A stretch of 64,000 nt of DNA. It comes from Thermostichus sp047462415 (GTDB taxonomy: Bacteria; Cyanobacteriota; Cyanobacteriia; Thermostichales; Thermostichaceae). The position numbers and the translations under genes were made by a program. The notes below the pieces were generated by a model that did no database searches, was not told where the DNA came from, and was given only the letters and a program-made list of their open reading frames with translations. Positions 1 through 7,845 of the stretch are shown piece by piece (position 1 is the first letter of the stretch; each line of letters starts with the position of its first letter). Location: NCBI RefSeq assembly GCF_047462415.1, contig NZ_JANSJE010000010.1:1-64000 (forward strand), written 5' to 3'.

Positions 1-2
1 CT

Positions 3-893
3 TCCTTCACTGTAGAAGTGGAAGTGCCTCAGCCTAAGTTTGGTTCCCAGTCAGACTTGAAGTATGAGTCCATCGTTGCCTACGACTTGGGCACCGAGAC
101 CGCCATAACCCTATACGACGGGAGTGAGTTCCATGAGGTTGCCAATCCTCGGTTTACGCAGAGGAGTGAGGAGAAGGTTCGCAAGACCGCCAAACTTAAG
201 CGGCGAAAGCGTGCACCCAGGAAGGGAGTGAAGGCTTCCAGGAGATGGAAGAAAATCAACCGACTAGAGGCTAAGCTCCAAGCCAAGGTTGCCCGTCAGC
301 GTAAAGACTGGCAACACAAGGTTACCTCAGAGATTGCGCGTCGTTATGACATCGGGGTAACTGGTCGCGTTAGCGGGACGGAGTCCTTAAAGCTCAACGT
401 CAAGAACATGACCCGTAAAGCTAAGGGTAAAGGGAAGAAGCGCAAGGCCGGACTAAACAAGTCTATTTTGTCGGTAGGTTTTGCAACCCTCAACCGGCTG
501 CTGACCTACAAAATTGAGCAGAGAGGTGGTCTGGTCTTGTTTCTTCCTACACAAACCCTCAAGCCGTCTCAGCGCTGTCCCAAGTGCGGTGCTGTTCACA
601 AGGAGTGGGCAGAGCTCAGTAACCGTTACCATGTCTGTTCTGCCTGTGGGTTTGCGATACCGCGGGACAGGGGAACGGTGATGGTTTTCTACAACGTTGC
701 TACTAATTGGACTCCGTCCCGCTGCCGCGAACAGCAACCGGGGCTGGGAACCAGCCTCGTGAGTCTTGGATGCTTCAGCTCTACTTCACAGACCCGGTAC
801 ACGGGATCCATGAAGCAACTGGGGCAGAAGAAGAGACAAAAGCTCTGCTGTCAAGCGGATGGGGAAACCCCACCCGCCTGCGCGGTGGGGTAG
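3..893 (+). CDS. tnpB: TnpB (IS200/IS605 OrfB-like) RNA-guided nuclease/transposase-associated protein, 5' truncated by window edge
   Basis: The reading frame is open to the window edge, so the N-terminus lies outside; a GTG at 18 is probably internal. Visible are the C-terminal RuvC-like nuclease and zinc finger of the TnpB/OrfB family. An aspartate sits in YDLGTE near the start, a glutamate in TESLKL, the zinc-ribbon cysteines in CPKCG and CSACG, and the last aspartate in PRDRG, so the catalytic triad looks intact. In this family the protein is a guide-RNA-directed DNA nuclease that helps IS200/IS605 elements persist; transposition needs TnpA, which is not visible here. The last codons run into a hairpin typical of the element's right end. 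Family call is sure; activity is inferred. Confidence 0.9.
   Translation, partial: SFTVEVEVPQPKFGSQSDLKYESIVAYDLGTETAITLYDGSEFHEVANPRFTQRSEEKVRKTAKLKRRKRAPRKGVKASRRWKKINRLEAKLQAKVARQRKDWQHKVTSEIARRYDIGVTGRVSGTESLKLNVKNMTRKAKGKGKKRKAGLNKSILSVGFATLNRLLTYKIEQRGGLVLFLPTQTLKPSQRCPKCGAVHKEWAELSNRYHVCSACGFAIPRDRGTVMVFYNVATNWTPSRCREQQPGLGTSLVSLGCFSSTSQTRYTGSMKQLGQKKRQKLCCQADGETPPACAVG
868..890 (+). repeat. Right-end hairpin of the TnpB element
   Basis: CCCCACC pairs with GGTGGGG around a short GC loop (7 bp, then a one-base bulge and 2 more pairs), overlapping the last codons of tnpB. IS200/IS605 elements carry such imperfect palindromes near their ends for TnpA recognition, and guide RNA of TnpB comes from this end. 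Exact element boundary not determined. Confidence 0.6.
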
Positions 894-953
894 TTCATCT
901 ACGGCTTGCGCCAGCGGGATAAAGTTTTCACGATGCTGCGCGGCAAGTTTTGC

Positions 954-2648
954 TCAGGGAGCGATGGTGATCGGCGAGGGGCTGGTTTGGGTAGCTCTTT
1001 GCCCGCCCCGCTCCAGGATCACCTCGATGAGGCCGTTGTTGACCGGCTGCATGTTGAAGGGCAGTTGTTGCTGGGTTTCATAGAGTCCGGGCGCCACCTC
1101 CCGCATCTCCACCTCTGGCGTCACCCCGACGATGCGAAAAGCTGCCCGCCCCCCTGGATCCCCTCGCATCGTGACTTTGAGGATCTCGCCCATGCGCAGG
1201 CTGGTGCTGTTGGTGGTAATGCTAAAAATCTGAGGCGGCCCAGCAGCGACAGGCCGAGAAGCTGGCTGAATGGTGGAGCGGGTTCCCTTGGATCCATCGA
1301 TTGCAAAAGGGAAGATCTCGCGATACTCCTGGCTGAGGCCGTCTTTGCTGAGCACAATTCGCAAAACAGGGTTGCTGGCTTGGTGGGTGGGGGCCACCAC
1401 GTAGGTGCCCTCGTAGTGGTTGGGTCGCACCTCCCGCATCGGCTGGTTCAGGGCCAGATTCCCCAAATCAAACTGGGCGATCCCTCCCGAGTCACCCCAG
1501 ATGGCAATGGTGAGGATATCCCCTTCCACTAGGTCGCGCTGGGGATCCAGTCGAATCGCCTCAATACGTGGAGAGCGGTTGCCGGCTGCGGTCAGAGGAG
1601 CGGGGGTAGCCGGCTGCGGCAAAGGGGCGGGGGGAGGAAACACCGGTTCTACCGACGGGGGAGCGACATTGCCCAGGGCCAGTTGAGGGAGCCGCCGCTG
1701 AACGCGGGTACTGACTCCATTGAGGCTCAGTTGGATGCGGATGTCGGGGCCAAAGGCACTGTCTTGAGGGCCAAGGGTGTAAACGGCGCGGTAATAGCCG
1801 GGCTGCACTTCTTCCATGGGCAAACCCCGCACCAGGTCGCCAATATCCACCGTGGCCCTGCCGTTGGGAGTGCCCTGGGCCTCAACGGTCAAGGCTTTCC
1901 CTGCCGGCACCACTCCCGACTCAGGGATAACCCGCGTTTGCAAGATTTCGGGTTGGATGGTCTCGGCCACCGCAGCGGGAGAAGGTCGCAACTGCACCAC
2001 CGGAGGCGGCAAGGGTGGAAGCTGACCGCGATACACCAACGCCTGATGTAACAGCACCGCCCCCTCAGCTCGGCTCAGCACCCGATTGGGCCGCAGCCGG
2101 GCGGGATCCGGCACATTCACCAATAGCCCCGCTTCACCCGCCATGGCCACAAAAGCCCGCCCTACCTCCGGCACCTCAGCAGCATCGCTGTAGAGAGCCA
2201 TCCAGCGCTCAATATCGGCCTGGTTGGGAGCAGGCAGTTGCAGGGCCCGCACCAAAATGGCCAGGGCTTCCAGGTGGGTGAGATCTCCTTGGGGACGAAA
2301 CTCGTTGCCTTCGTACAGGCGCATCGCCCCCGCCTGCAACACCGCCTGGGCCGTCCAATAGTCGGGGGTATTGGGCTCGAGATCGCGAATTTCTTGCACC
2401 TGGTTGGGGTTGGGGATGTAGCCGAAAAACTCCGTCAGCCACTGGGCCAATTCTAGTCGGGTGAGAGTGGCCGACAGCGGCTCCTGGGTGAGCACCAGAT
2501 CCGTCTGACGCTCCAGCGCCGCCACGTAGGCATCGGCCCAGGCCAGCGAGGCTTGCTGCTCCACCCCTTGAGACCAAGCCGGCAGGTTGACGCTCGACCA
2601 GCCCAGCGTCCAACACAAACTCAGAGCTAGGGGCCACGAGCACCGCAT
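954..2648 (-). CDS. SLH-domain envelope protein with three tandem beta-type modules
   Basis: 564 aa with an N-terminal signal-like segment (about residues 1-26). Residues 50-210 resemble S-layer homology repeats (LTRLELAQWL, LTHLEALAIL, LSRAEGAVLL), the type of domain that anchors cyanobacterial outer-membrane or periplasmic proteins to the cell wall. After a proline-rich linker come three copies of a roughly 64-residue module at about 247-311, 374-437 and 485-549. They share a GDxL/GKxL start, a G-rich turn, PM-EV or EMREV, and a G/H-Y pattern. Start ATG at 2648 has GGAG 8 bases upstream. Function is unknown; location in the envelope is inferred from the SLH domains. It stands alone, divergent from psbE. 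Confidence 0.8.
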   Translation of the reverse strand: MRCSWPLALSLCWTLGWSSVNLPAWSQGVEQQASLAWADAYVAALERQTDLVLTQEPLSATLTRLELAQWLTEFFGYIPNPNQVQEIRDLEPNTPDYWTAQAVLQAGAMRLYEGNEFRPQGDLTHLEALAILVRALQLPAPNQADIERWMALYSDAAEVPEVGRAFVAMAGEAGLLVNVPDPARLRPNRVLSRAEGAVLLHQALVYRGQLPPLPPPVVQLRPSPAAVAETIQPEILQTRVIPESGVVPAGKALTVEAQGTPNGRATVDIGDLVRGLPMEEVQPGYYRAVYTLGPQDSAFGPDIRIQLSLNGVSTRVQRRLPQLALGNVAPPSVEPVFPPPAPLPQPATPAPLTAAGNRSPRIEAIRLDPQRDLVEGDILTIAIWGDSGGIAQFDLGNLALNQPMREVRPNHYEGTYVVAPTHQASNPVLRIVLSKDGLSQEYREIFPFAIDGSKGTRSTIQPASRPVAAGPPQIFSITTNSTSLRMGEILKVTMRGDPGGRAAFRIVGVTPEVEMREVAPGLYETQQQLPFNMQPVNNGLIEVILERGGQRATQTSPSPITIAP

Positions 2649-2899
2649 AGCTGTTACTCCTGTTCCGTTGACATCCCCTCAGGGCCAGCTTATCTCAAAC
2701 TTCCGCCGTGTCCTCAAGCCTTCGATACCAGTTGGGATTGCGCCCTTTGGCAGCGGGATTCTCAAAACTCGAGTGCAAAAGCTCGCCGCAGGGAGCCACT
2801 AAGAGATTTTACCTATGCGGGATGAGATCTGGCCTGGCGGCAAAGGGCCTGAGCAATTGCCTCATAACTTGTAGTTGTGCATCCAAATCCTTATCATTG

Positions 2900-2908
2900 T
2901 GTTATAGA
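2900..2908 (+). promoter_or_regulatory. Possible extended -10 promoter of psbEFLJ
   Basis: TGTTATAGA (TG, one base, TATAGA) lies about 50 bases upstream of the psbE start in the AT-richer leader. No convincing -35 hexamer at 16-18 bases, so this is only a candidate. Confidence 0.35.
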
Positions 2909-2957
2909 CTCGGAAAGTTCAGAAAGCACTTTTGCCCTTACCCCAGGGAGGAGTTTC

Positions 2958-3203
2958 ATGGCTGGCAGCACCGGAGAGCGACCTTTTGCCGACATCATTA
3001 CCAGTGTCCGCTACTGGGTCATTCACGCACTGACCATTCCCGCTTTGTTTTTGGCAGGCTGGCTTTTTGTGAGCACGGGCCTGGCTTATGATATTTTCGG
3101 TACCCCGCGTCCCAATGAGTATTTCACGGCAGAGCGGCAGGAGCTGCCGATTGTCAGCGACCGCTTCAATGCTCTGGAGCAGTTGGAGAGGCTAGCTCGC
3201 TAG
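2958..3203 (+). CDS. psbE: Cytochrome b559 alpha subunit (PsbE)
   Basis: 81 aa, full family length. PsbE is the alpha chain of cytochrome b559 in the photosystem II core. Its heme-ligating histidine sits in RYWVIHALTIP at the start of the single membrane helix, followed by FGTPRPNEYF, a family signature. The ATG is preceded by GGGAGGAG. It is the first gene of a psbE-psbF-psbL-psbJ operon, the standard cyanobacterial and chloroplast order. Identification is certain by sequence and synteny. Confidence 0.99.
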   Translation: MAGSTGERPFADIITSVRYWVIHALTIPALFLAGWLFVSTGLAYDIFGTPRPNEYFTAERQELPIVSDRFNALEQLERLAR

Positions 3204-3278
3204 GAGGGGCTGCGGGCAGGCAAGCCACTTGTTGTTTCAATTTGTAAATAAATCGTTTTTTTGCGTAGGATGAGACCT

Positions 3279-3410
3279 ATGGCCAACAAATCTGACGAAC
3301 CTGTTTTCTACCCTGTTTTTACCGTCCGTTGGCTGGCGGTGCACACTTTGGCGATCCCAACTGTTTTCTTTTTGGGAGCTATTGCTGCGATGCAGTTTAT
3401 TCAACGGTGA
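3279..3410 (+). CDS. psbF: Cytochrome b559 beta subunit (PsbF)
   Basis: 43 aa, starting MANKSDEPVF. It is the beta chain of cytochrome b559 and supplies the second heme histidine (RWLAVHTLAIP) in its single transmembrane helix, ending AAMQFIQR as in other PsbF proteins. It lies 75 bases after psbE and 5 bases before psbL. Read directly from the sequence. Confidence 0.98.
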   Translation: MANKSDEPVFYPVFTVRWLAVHTLAIPTVFFLGAIAAMQFIQR

Positions 3411-3415
3411 ACCCA

Positions 3416-3541
3416 ATGGCTGATCAACCCGAAAAGAATCCCAACACCCAACCGGTGGAGCTAAACCGCACTTCCCTGTACCTGGGTTTGTTGTTGGTGT
3501 TCGTGGTTGGGCTGTTGTTCTCTAGCTACTTTCTCAACTGA
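3416..3541 (+). CDS. psbL: Photosystem II protein L (PsbL)
   Basis: 41 aa, starting MADQPEKNPN. The conserved ELNRTSLYLG segment precedes one membrane helix ending SSYFLN. PsbL is a small PSII subunit at the dimer interface, needed for stable quinone function. The ATG lies 5 bases after the psbF stop. A longer in-frame open reading frame upstream is not the start. Confidence 0.97.
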   Translation: MADQPEKNPNTQPVELNRTSLYLGLLLVFVVGLLFSSYFLN

Positions 3542-3681
3542 GGCCAGAGTTACATTATTCTGCTCTTGGGGTTGAGAGAGGGCAAGAAGGAGCAACGTTG
3601 GCTTCTGGCTGGCCCTTATTTCTTTTACTTGAGGCTGCAATTTCTGCCAGTTTTGTCTTTTTCTATTGGAGACCAGTTGCT

Positions 3682-3801
3682 ATGACCAGTCAAGCAAGGA
3701 TTCCTCTGTGGATAGTAGCCGTGATTGCCGGTTTGGGAGTGCTCACTGTGGTCGGGCTTTTCTTCTACGGTTCCTATGTAGGCCTAGGCTCGAGTCTGTA
3801 A
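3682..3801 (+). CDS. psbJ: Photosystem II protein J (PsbJ)
   Basis: 39 aa with IPLWIVAVIAG, then GLFFYGSYVGLGSS, the PsbJ signature of a single-helix PSII subunit. The ATG at 3682 matches the family length; the frame is open further upstream but that part is not PsbJ-like. It follows psbL after an unusually long 140-base gap and closes the psbEFLJ operon. Confidence 0.95.
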   Translation: MTSQARIPLWIVAVIAGLGVLTVVGLFFYGSYVGLGSSL

Positions 3802-3879
3802 GTTTGAGGCTTCTTGTCTTGGGTTAGTGCTACACATCGCTAACGCGAACAATATCCCTGAACCCAGCAAATAGTAGGA

Positions 3880-4215
3880 TAGCCTCACATCGGCTGCGCT
3901 ATAGTGTGAGGTGTGGCTGAACGAGCCTTCCGCTACCGCTTCTTCCCAACTGCTGAGCAAGAAACCCTGGGCTGTGTAAGGGGAGTGACCTCAATGTAGG
4001 ACACACCATGACCGGGATATCAATGCTGCCATCAACCTTTTGGCTGCTGGACAGTCGGTGACAGTCTGTGGAGTGAGTGTAAGACCTGATAGACATGAGT
4101 CTAGAGGGCAACTACGAAAAACTCGCAGGGGAAGGAAGCGGAAACCCAGATCGTGAAGTCTGGGAATCTCCCCTCTACGGCTCGTCGGGGCCTAGCGGGA
4201 GAGGATGTCAAGCCC
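3880..4215 (+). mobile_element. Collapsed TnpB-type IS remnant (internal deletion)
   Basis: Between psbJ and the prenyltransferase gene lie both ends of a TnpB gene with the middle deleted. A left-end hairpin (CTCACA 3884-3889 with TGTGAG 3905-3910) is followed by a TnpB N-terminus and then, in another frame, a TnpB C-terminus. A right-end hairpin pairs TCTCCC at 4167-4172 with GGGAGA at 4197-4202, followed by GATGTCAAG. The structure looks like a MITE-sized derivative of an IS200/IS605/IS1341-type element. Boundaries are approximate. Confidence 0.7.
3913..4156 (+). pseudogene. tnpB pseudogene: N- and C-terminal pieces only
   Basis: From GTG 3913 the frame reads a TnpB-like N-terminus (FRYRFFPTAEQETL) to a stop at 3997-3999. 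From 4001 the +1-shifted frame reads HDRDINAAINLLAAGQ and a basic tail ending at 4154-4156. DRDINAA contains the last RuvC aspartate of TnpB. Roughly 300 central residues, including the first two catalytic acids and the zinc ribbon, are missing, so no nuclease can be made. Confidence 0.75.
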
Positions 4216-4256
4216 ACACCCCTCGGCAACTCACGCTTTTGGGCCGGAAACTGGCT

Positions 4257-5150
4257 ATGGCTGCCCCACTCTGGGCCACCGGCGGGGCCATTCTGCGGCT
4301 GCTGCGCTGGCACAAGCCGGCAGGGCGATTGATTTTGATGATCCCGGCCCTGTGGGGGGCCTTTTTGGCCGGGCGGGGAACGCCCCCCTGGCCGTTGATC
4401 GGGATCCTGATTTTGGGCAGCTTGGCCACCAGTGGGGCGGGCTGTGTCATTAACGATCTTTGGGATCGGGATTTGGATCCACTGGTGGAGCGCACCCGCA
4501 ACCGCCCCTTGGCCAGCCGGGAGCTGACGGTTGGCGTCGGGATCCTGATGGCCCTGCTGAGTTTGGCCTGCGCGGCAGGGCTGGCGCTGTTTCTCAACCC
4601 GGTCAGTTTTGCCCTTTGTGTGGCGGCAGTGCCGGTGATTCTGCTCTATCCGGCGGCCAAGCGGGTGTTTCCGGTGCCCCAACTGGTGCTGTCCCTGGCC
4701 TGGGGATTTGCCGTGCTCATCAGTTGGACGGCGGTGAGCGGTCAAGACCCGAACACGCCCCTATGGGAGGAAGGGTTGGGCTGGCTGTGGCTGGCCACGG
4801 TGTTGTGGACGTTGGGGTTTGATACGGTCTACGCCCTCTCGGATCGGGAAGACGATGAACGGGCCGGGATCCACTCCAGCGCCCGTTTTTTCGGGCGACA
4901 GACGCCGACGGCGGTGGGACTGTTTTTTTTGGGTGCCGCCATCGCTCTGTTGGGGGTGGGGATCAGCCTGAGGTTGCACTGGGTTTATTTCCTCAGCCTG
5001 GCCATTGCTGCCCTCCTCTGGGCCCGGCAAACCTGGCAGCTTTACCAGGTCAATCCCCCTCCCACTCTGTACCCGGCCATCTTCGGCCAAAATGTGGTGC
5101 AAGGGTTTATCCTGCTGGCGGGGATGATCGGGGGATCCTTATTGGCCTAA
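4257..5150 (+). CDS. ubiA: 4-hydroxybenzoate polyprenyltransferase, UbiA family (plastoquinone pathway)
   Basis: 297 aa integral membrane protein. The first aspartate-rich motif is NDLWDRDLD followed by RTRNRPLAS; the second is ALSDREDDERAG. Both bind the Mg-prenyl diphosphate. These match 4-hydroxybenzoate prenyltransferases rather than ChlG or homogentisate enzymes. In cyanobacteria this membrane enzyme prenylates 4-hydroxybenzoate on the way to plastoquinone. The frame stays open upstream through the IS remnant, so the true N-terminus is uncertain; ATG 4257 fits the family start before RLLRWHKPAGR. A UbiD-type decarboxylase is at 51.4-52.9 kb. Confidence 0.88.
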   Translation: MAAPLWATGGAILRLLRWHKPAGRLILMIPALWGAFLAGRGTPPWPLIGILILGSLATSGAGCVINDLWDRDLDPLVERTRNRPLASRELTVGVGILMALLSLACAAGLALFLNPVSFALCVAAVPVILLYPAAKRVFPVPQLVLSLAWGFAVLISWTAVSGQDPNTPLWEEGLGWLWLATVLWTLGFDTVYALSDREDDERAGIHSSARFFGRQTPTAVGLFFLGAAIALLGVGISLRLHWVYFLSLAIAALLWARQTWQLYQVNPPPTLYPAIFGQNVVQGFILLAGMIGGSLLA

Positions 5151-5300
5151 GGGATCCTTTTTCAAGCTCGTTGGATTGGGATTATTGGGGAACCTGAATT
5201 TGCAGGCCCTAGATCCCGGCAGCCTGCCAACCAGACGGAGGCGGCCCGTGTCCACAAGCAAACTGTACAATGACGACAACTCCAAGGATCTCAGCCCCCG

Positions 5301-6803
5301 ATGGCCCCCCTGAGCGGCAGCGAGCCTCCCTATGACATTCTCATCCTCTCAAACGGCCCTGGAGAGCTGACCACCTGGGTGCGTCCAGTCGTGATGGAAT
5401 TGCGACAGCAATTGCCTCAGGCGCGCCTCTCTCTGGTGCTTGCCCCTTGCCCCCATGCTTCCGGGCAAGAGATGAGCATAGCCCAAGCGTTTATCGACGT
5501 GGATCGGGTACAGGATCCCGATTTTTTTCTGGCTTTTTTGCTCACCGGCCAAACCGAAGAAGCCTGGGATTGGGCCAGGCGAGGGGTGGTGCTGTTTTTG
5601 GGGGGGGATCAGTTTTTTGCCGTCTGGATCGCTCGCCGCTTGCGCTATCGACTGGTGGTCTATGCTGAGCATCGGCCCCGTTGGCGACCTTGGGTAGACG
5701 CTTTTGCCCTGCGAACAGAGGCGATCAAACGCCGCTACGACGGGGGACGCCTCCTGGGCCACCGCTGGGCCCAGAAGATGCACGTGGTCGGGGATTTGAT
5801 GGCGGATGGCGTGGCCAGCGCCGTCTATTTGCCGGGGGTGCCCCTTCCCGGCTGGCTTGGCAGCAGATCCCCACAGCCGCCTGCCGCCAAACCGACGGCG
5901 GGTTTTTCTTCCCTAACTCAAGTTTTCGGCCCGCTCCAAGAGGCATCTCCCAGCCCTGTCAGTGGGATGGAGCCTGCCAAGACCGCGCTGGAACGGGTGG
6001 AGCACCGCTGCAGCGATGGAGAATGGCTACCGCGTGGCTGGCAGCGCCTGAGCGATGGCAACCGCACCCACTATCAGGTGGGATTGCTCCCCGGCTCCAA
6101 ACCGGCCAAGCTTTCTCTGGGGGTACCGCTGGTGTTGGCCGTAGCCGATGAGCTGCGACAGATGCTGCCCAATGTCCGCTTCGTGATCCCGGTGGCCCCA
6201 GGACAAACGCCTCAGTCGCTGGCCGGCTATGCCCATCCTAAGCTCAACCCCGACATGGCTGTAATCTATGGCACCTCGGCCATCCTGGAGCAAACCAATC
6301 TGGGCTCCCAATTTGTCACCCCCTTTGGCAGCATTGTGCAATTGTGGACAAGCTTTCCTGCCTATTCTGTGCTGGCCAACTGCGATCTCTGTCTGACCAC
6401 TGTTGGTGCCAACACCGCCGAGCTGGCCTATTTGGGGGTGCCGATGGTAGTGGTGATCCCCACCAACAAGCTGGAGGCAATGCGCGCCTGGGATGGGATC
6501 CTCGGCCTGCTGGCCCGCCTGCCTGGCCTGGGTACGGGGTTGGCTCGCCTTATCAACAGGATTGCCCTGCGGTGGCTAAACCACTTGGCTTGGCCGAACA
6601 TCTGGGCCGGGCAAGAGGTGGTGCCGGAGTTGCGGGGCCATTTGCGCCCGCTGGCCGTGGCCGAACAACTGCGAGTTCTGTTGGAGGATCCCCAACGACG
6701 CCAGCAGATGCAGACGGAATTGCAGCGGCTGGGGGGAAGGCCGGGAGCCGCGCAGGCGATTGGGCAACTGGTGGCTCAGCAGTTGGGTAGAGGCTTGAGG
6801 TAG
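5301..6803 (+). CDS. Lipid-A-disaccharide synthase-related protein (cyanobacterial LpxB-like family)
   Basis: 500 aa. Starts with ILILSNGPGELTTW and contains LLPGSKPAKLSLGVPL and LTTVGANTAELAYLGVPMVVV, which follow the two-domain GT-B pattern of LpxB-like glycosyltransferases. Cyanobacteria keep a conserved LpxB-related family of this kind whose substrate is not established. Residues of about 185-250 form a low-complexity insertion (proline/serine-rich) between the two halves. ATG 5301 is the natural start. A single gene, followed 120 bases later by cysE on the same strand. Family assignment is good; the specific reaction is not claimed. Confidence 0.75.
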   Translation: MAPLSGSEPPYDILILSNGPGELTTWVRPVVMELRQQLPQARLSLVLAPCPHASGQEMSIAQAFIDVDRVQDPDFFLAFLLTGQTEEAWDWARRGVVLFLGGDQFFAVWIARRLRYRLVVYAEHRPRWRPWVDAFALRTEAIKRRYDGGRLLGHRWAQKMHVVGDLMADGVASAVYLPGVPLPGWLGSRSPQPPAAKPTAGFSSLTQVFGPLQEASPSPVSGMEPAKTALERVEHRCSDGEWLPRGWQRLSDGNRTHYQVGLLPGSKPAKLSLGVPLVLAVADELRQMLPNVRFVIPVAPGQTPQSLAGYAHPKLNPDMAVIYGTSAILEQTNLGSQFVTPFGSIVQLWTSFPAYSVLANCDLCLTTVGANTAELAYLGVPMVVVIPTNKLEAMRAWDGILGLLARLPGLGTGLARLINRIALRWLNHLAWPNIWAGQEVVPELRGHLRPLAVAEQLRVLLEDPQRRQQMQTELQRLGGRPGAAQAIGQLVAQQLGRGLR

Positions 6804-6923
6804 AAGGAAGCTTTGTTTGAGCTTAATCCGGCAGAGATCCCCCTTGCGCGGGAGATCGCTTCTGGCTGCTGGCAAAAAATGCTAGAAGGGGAAGCAGTGG
6901 AGGTTCCTCAACGGAGACCATTC

Positions 6924-7739
6924 ATGCTGACAAAGGCCAATCGCGTCAGCGAGACGGAGTCCTCGCAGCCGGCGGTGGAAAGCCCCCAAACAGAGGCGAG
7001 CGATGCTCTCCCTTCCGGCAAGCCGGAGCCAAAGCTGGGGTTTTGGCAGCAATTTTGGGAAGATGTTGATTGCGTCTTCGAGCGGGATCCGGCGGCGCGC
7101 AATCGCTGGGAGGTGATTTTCACCTATCCTGGCGTGCATGCTTTGTTTCTGCACCGCATCGCCCACTGGCTATGGAAACGGCGCTGGTTTTTTCTGGCGC
7201 GGGTGATCAGTTTCTTCGCTCGTTCTTTCACCTTAATCGAAATTCACCCGGCAGCCCAGATTGGGCGGCGCTTTTTCATCGACCACGGCTGTGGGGTGGT
7301 GATCGGCGAGACGGCGGAGATTGGCGACGATGTTACCCTTTACCACGGGGTCACTCTGGGAGGTACCTCTTGGAGCAAGGGCAAGCGGCACCCCACCCTG
7401 GAAAACGGAGTGATTGTCGGCACGGGGGCAAAGATTTTGGGGCCGGTTCGCATTGGCGAAAAAGCCCGGATCGGGGCCAACGCGGTCGTGATTCAGGATG
7501 TGGCTCCCGGCATGACGGTGGTCGGGATCCCAGGGCGGGCGGTCATCCCACCCCATCAACGCCGCATCCCTGCCCATGGCATCGACTTAGACCACCATCT
7601 CATGCCCGACCCGGTGGGGCGCGCTATCGAGCAGTTGCTGCACCGTATCCAAGACCTAGAAGCCCAAGTAGCCCGTCTCAACCAAGAGCGGGAAAAAGCT
7701 CGGCAGGATGAGGTTGGCGGCGGCTCAGAATATTCTTAG
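6924..7739 (+). CDS. cysE: Serine O-acetyltransferase (CysE)
   Basis: 271 aa. The enzyme acetylates serine with acetyl-CoA in the first step of cysteine synthesis. Left-handed beta-helix repeats run through EIHPAAQIG, FIDHGCGVVIGETAEIGDDV and GVTLGGTSWSKGKRHPT, with the catalytic histidine in DHG, and end with VVGIPGRAV. ATG 6924 was chosen because GGAG lies 7 bases upstream; longer in-frame starts at 6813 (TTG) and 6879 would add unconserved residues. The N-terminal 45 residues are low-complexity, and the C-terminus is a short coiled coil (HRIQDLEAQVARLNQE). Confidence 0.95.
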   Translation: MLTKANRVSETESSQPAVESPQTEASDALPSGKPEPKLGFWQQFWEDVDCVFERDPAARNRWEVIFTYPGVHALFLHRIAHWLWKRRWFFLARVISFFARSFTLIEIHPAAQIGRRFFIDHGCGVVIGETAEIGDDVTLYHGVTLGGTSWSKGKRHPTLENGVIVGTGAKILGPVRIGEKARIGANAVVIQDVAPGMTVVGIPGRAVIPPHQRRIPAHGIDLDHHLMPDPVGRAIEQLLHRIQDLEAQVARLNQEREKARQDEVGGGSEYS

Positions 7740-7845
7740 CAAGAGAGGTGTTGGTCTGTAAAAATCCAAGTCACTCGGAAGATGGGGCGGCTGACGCGGT
7801 ATGCTGTGGGGGCGCTGAGCTGTTTTTGACTGATCACGCCGTCCG

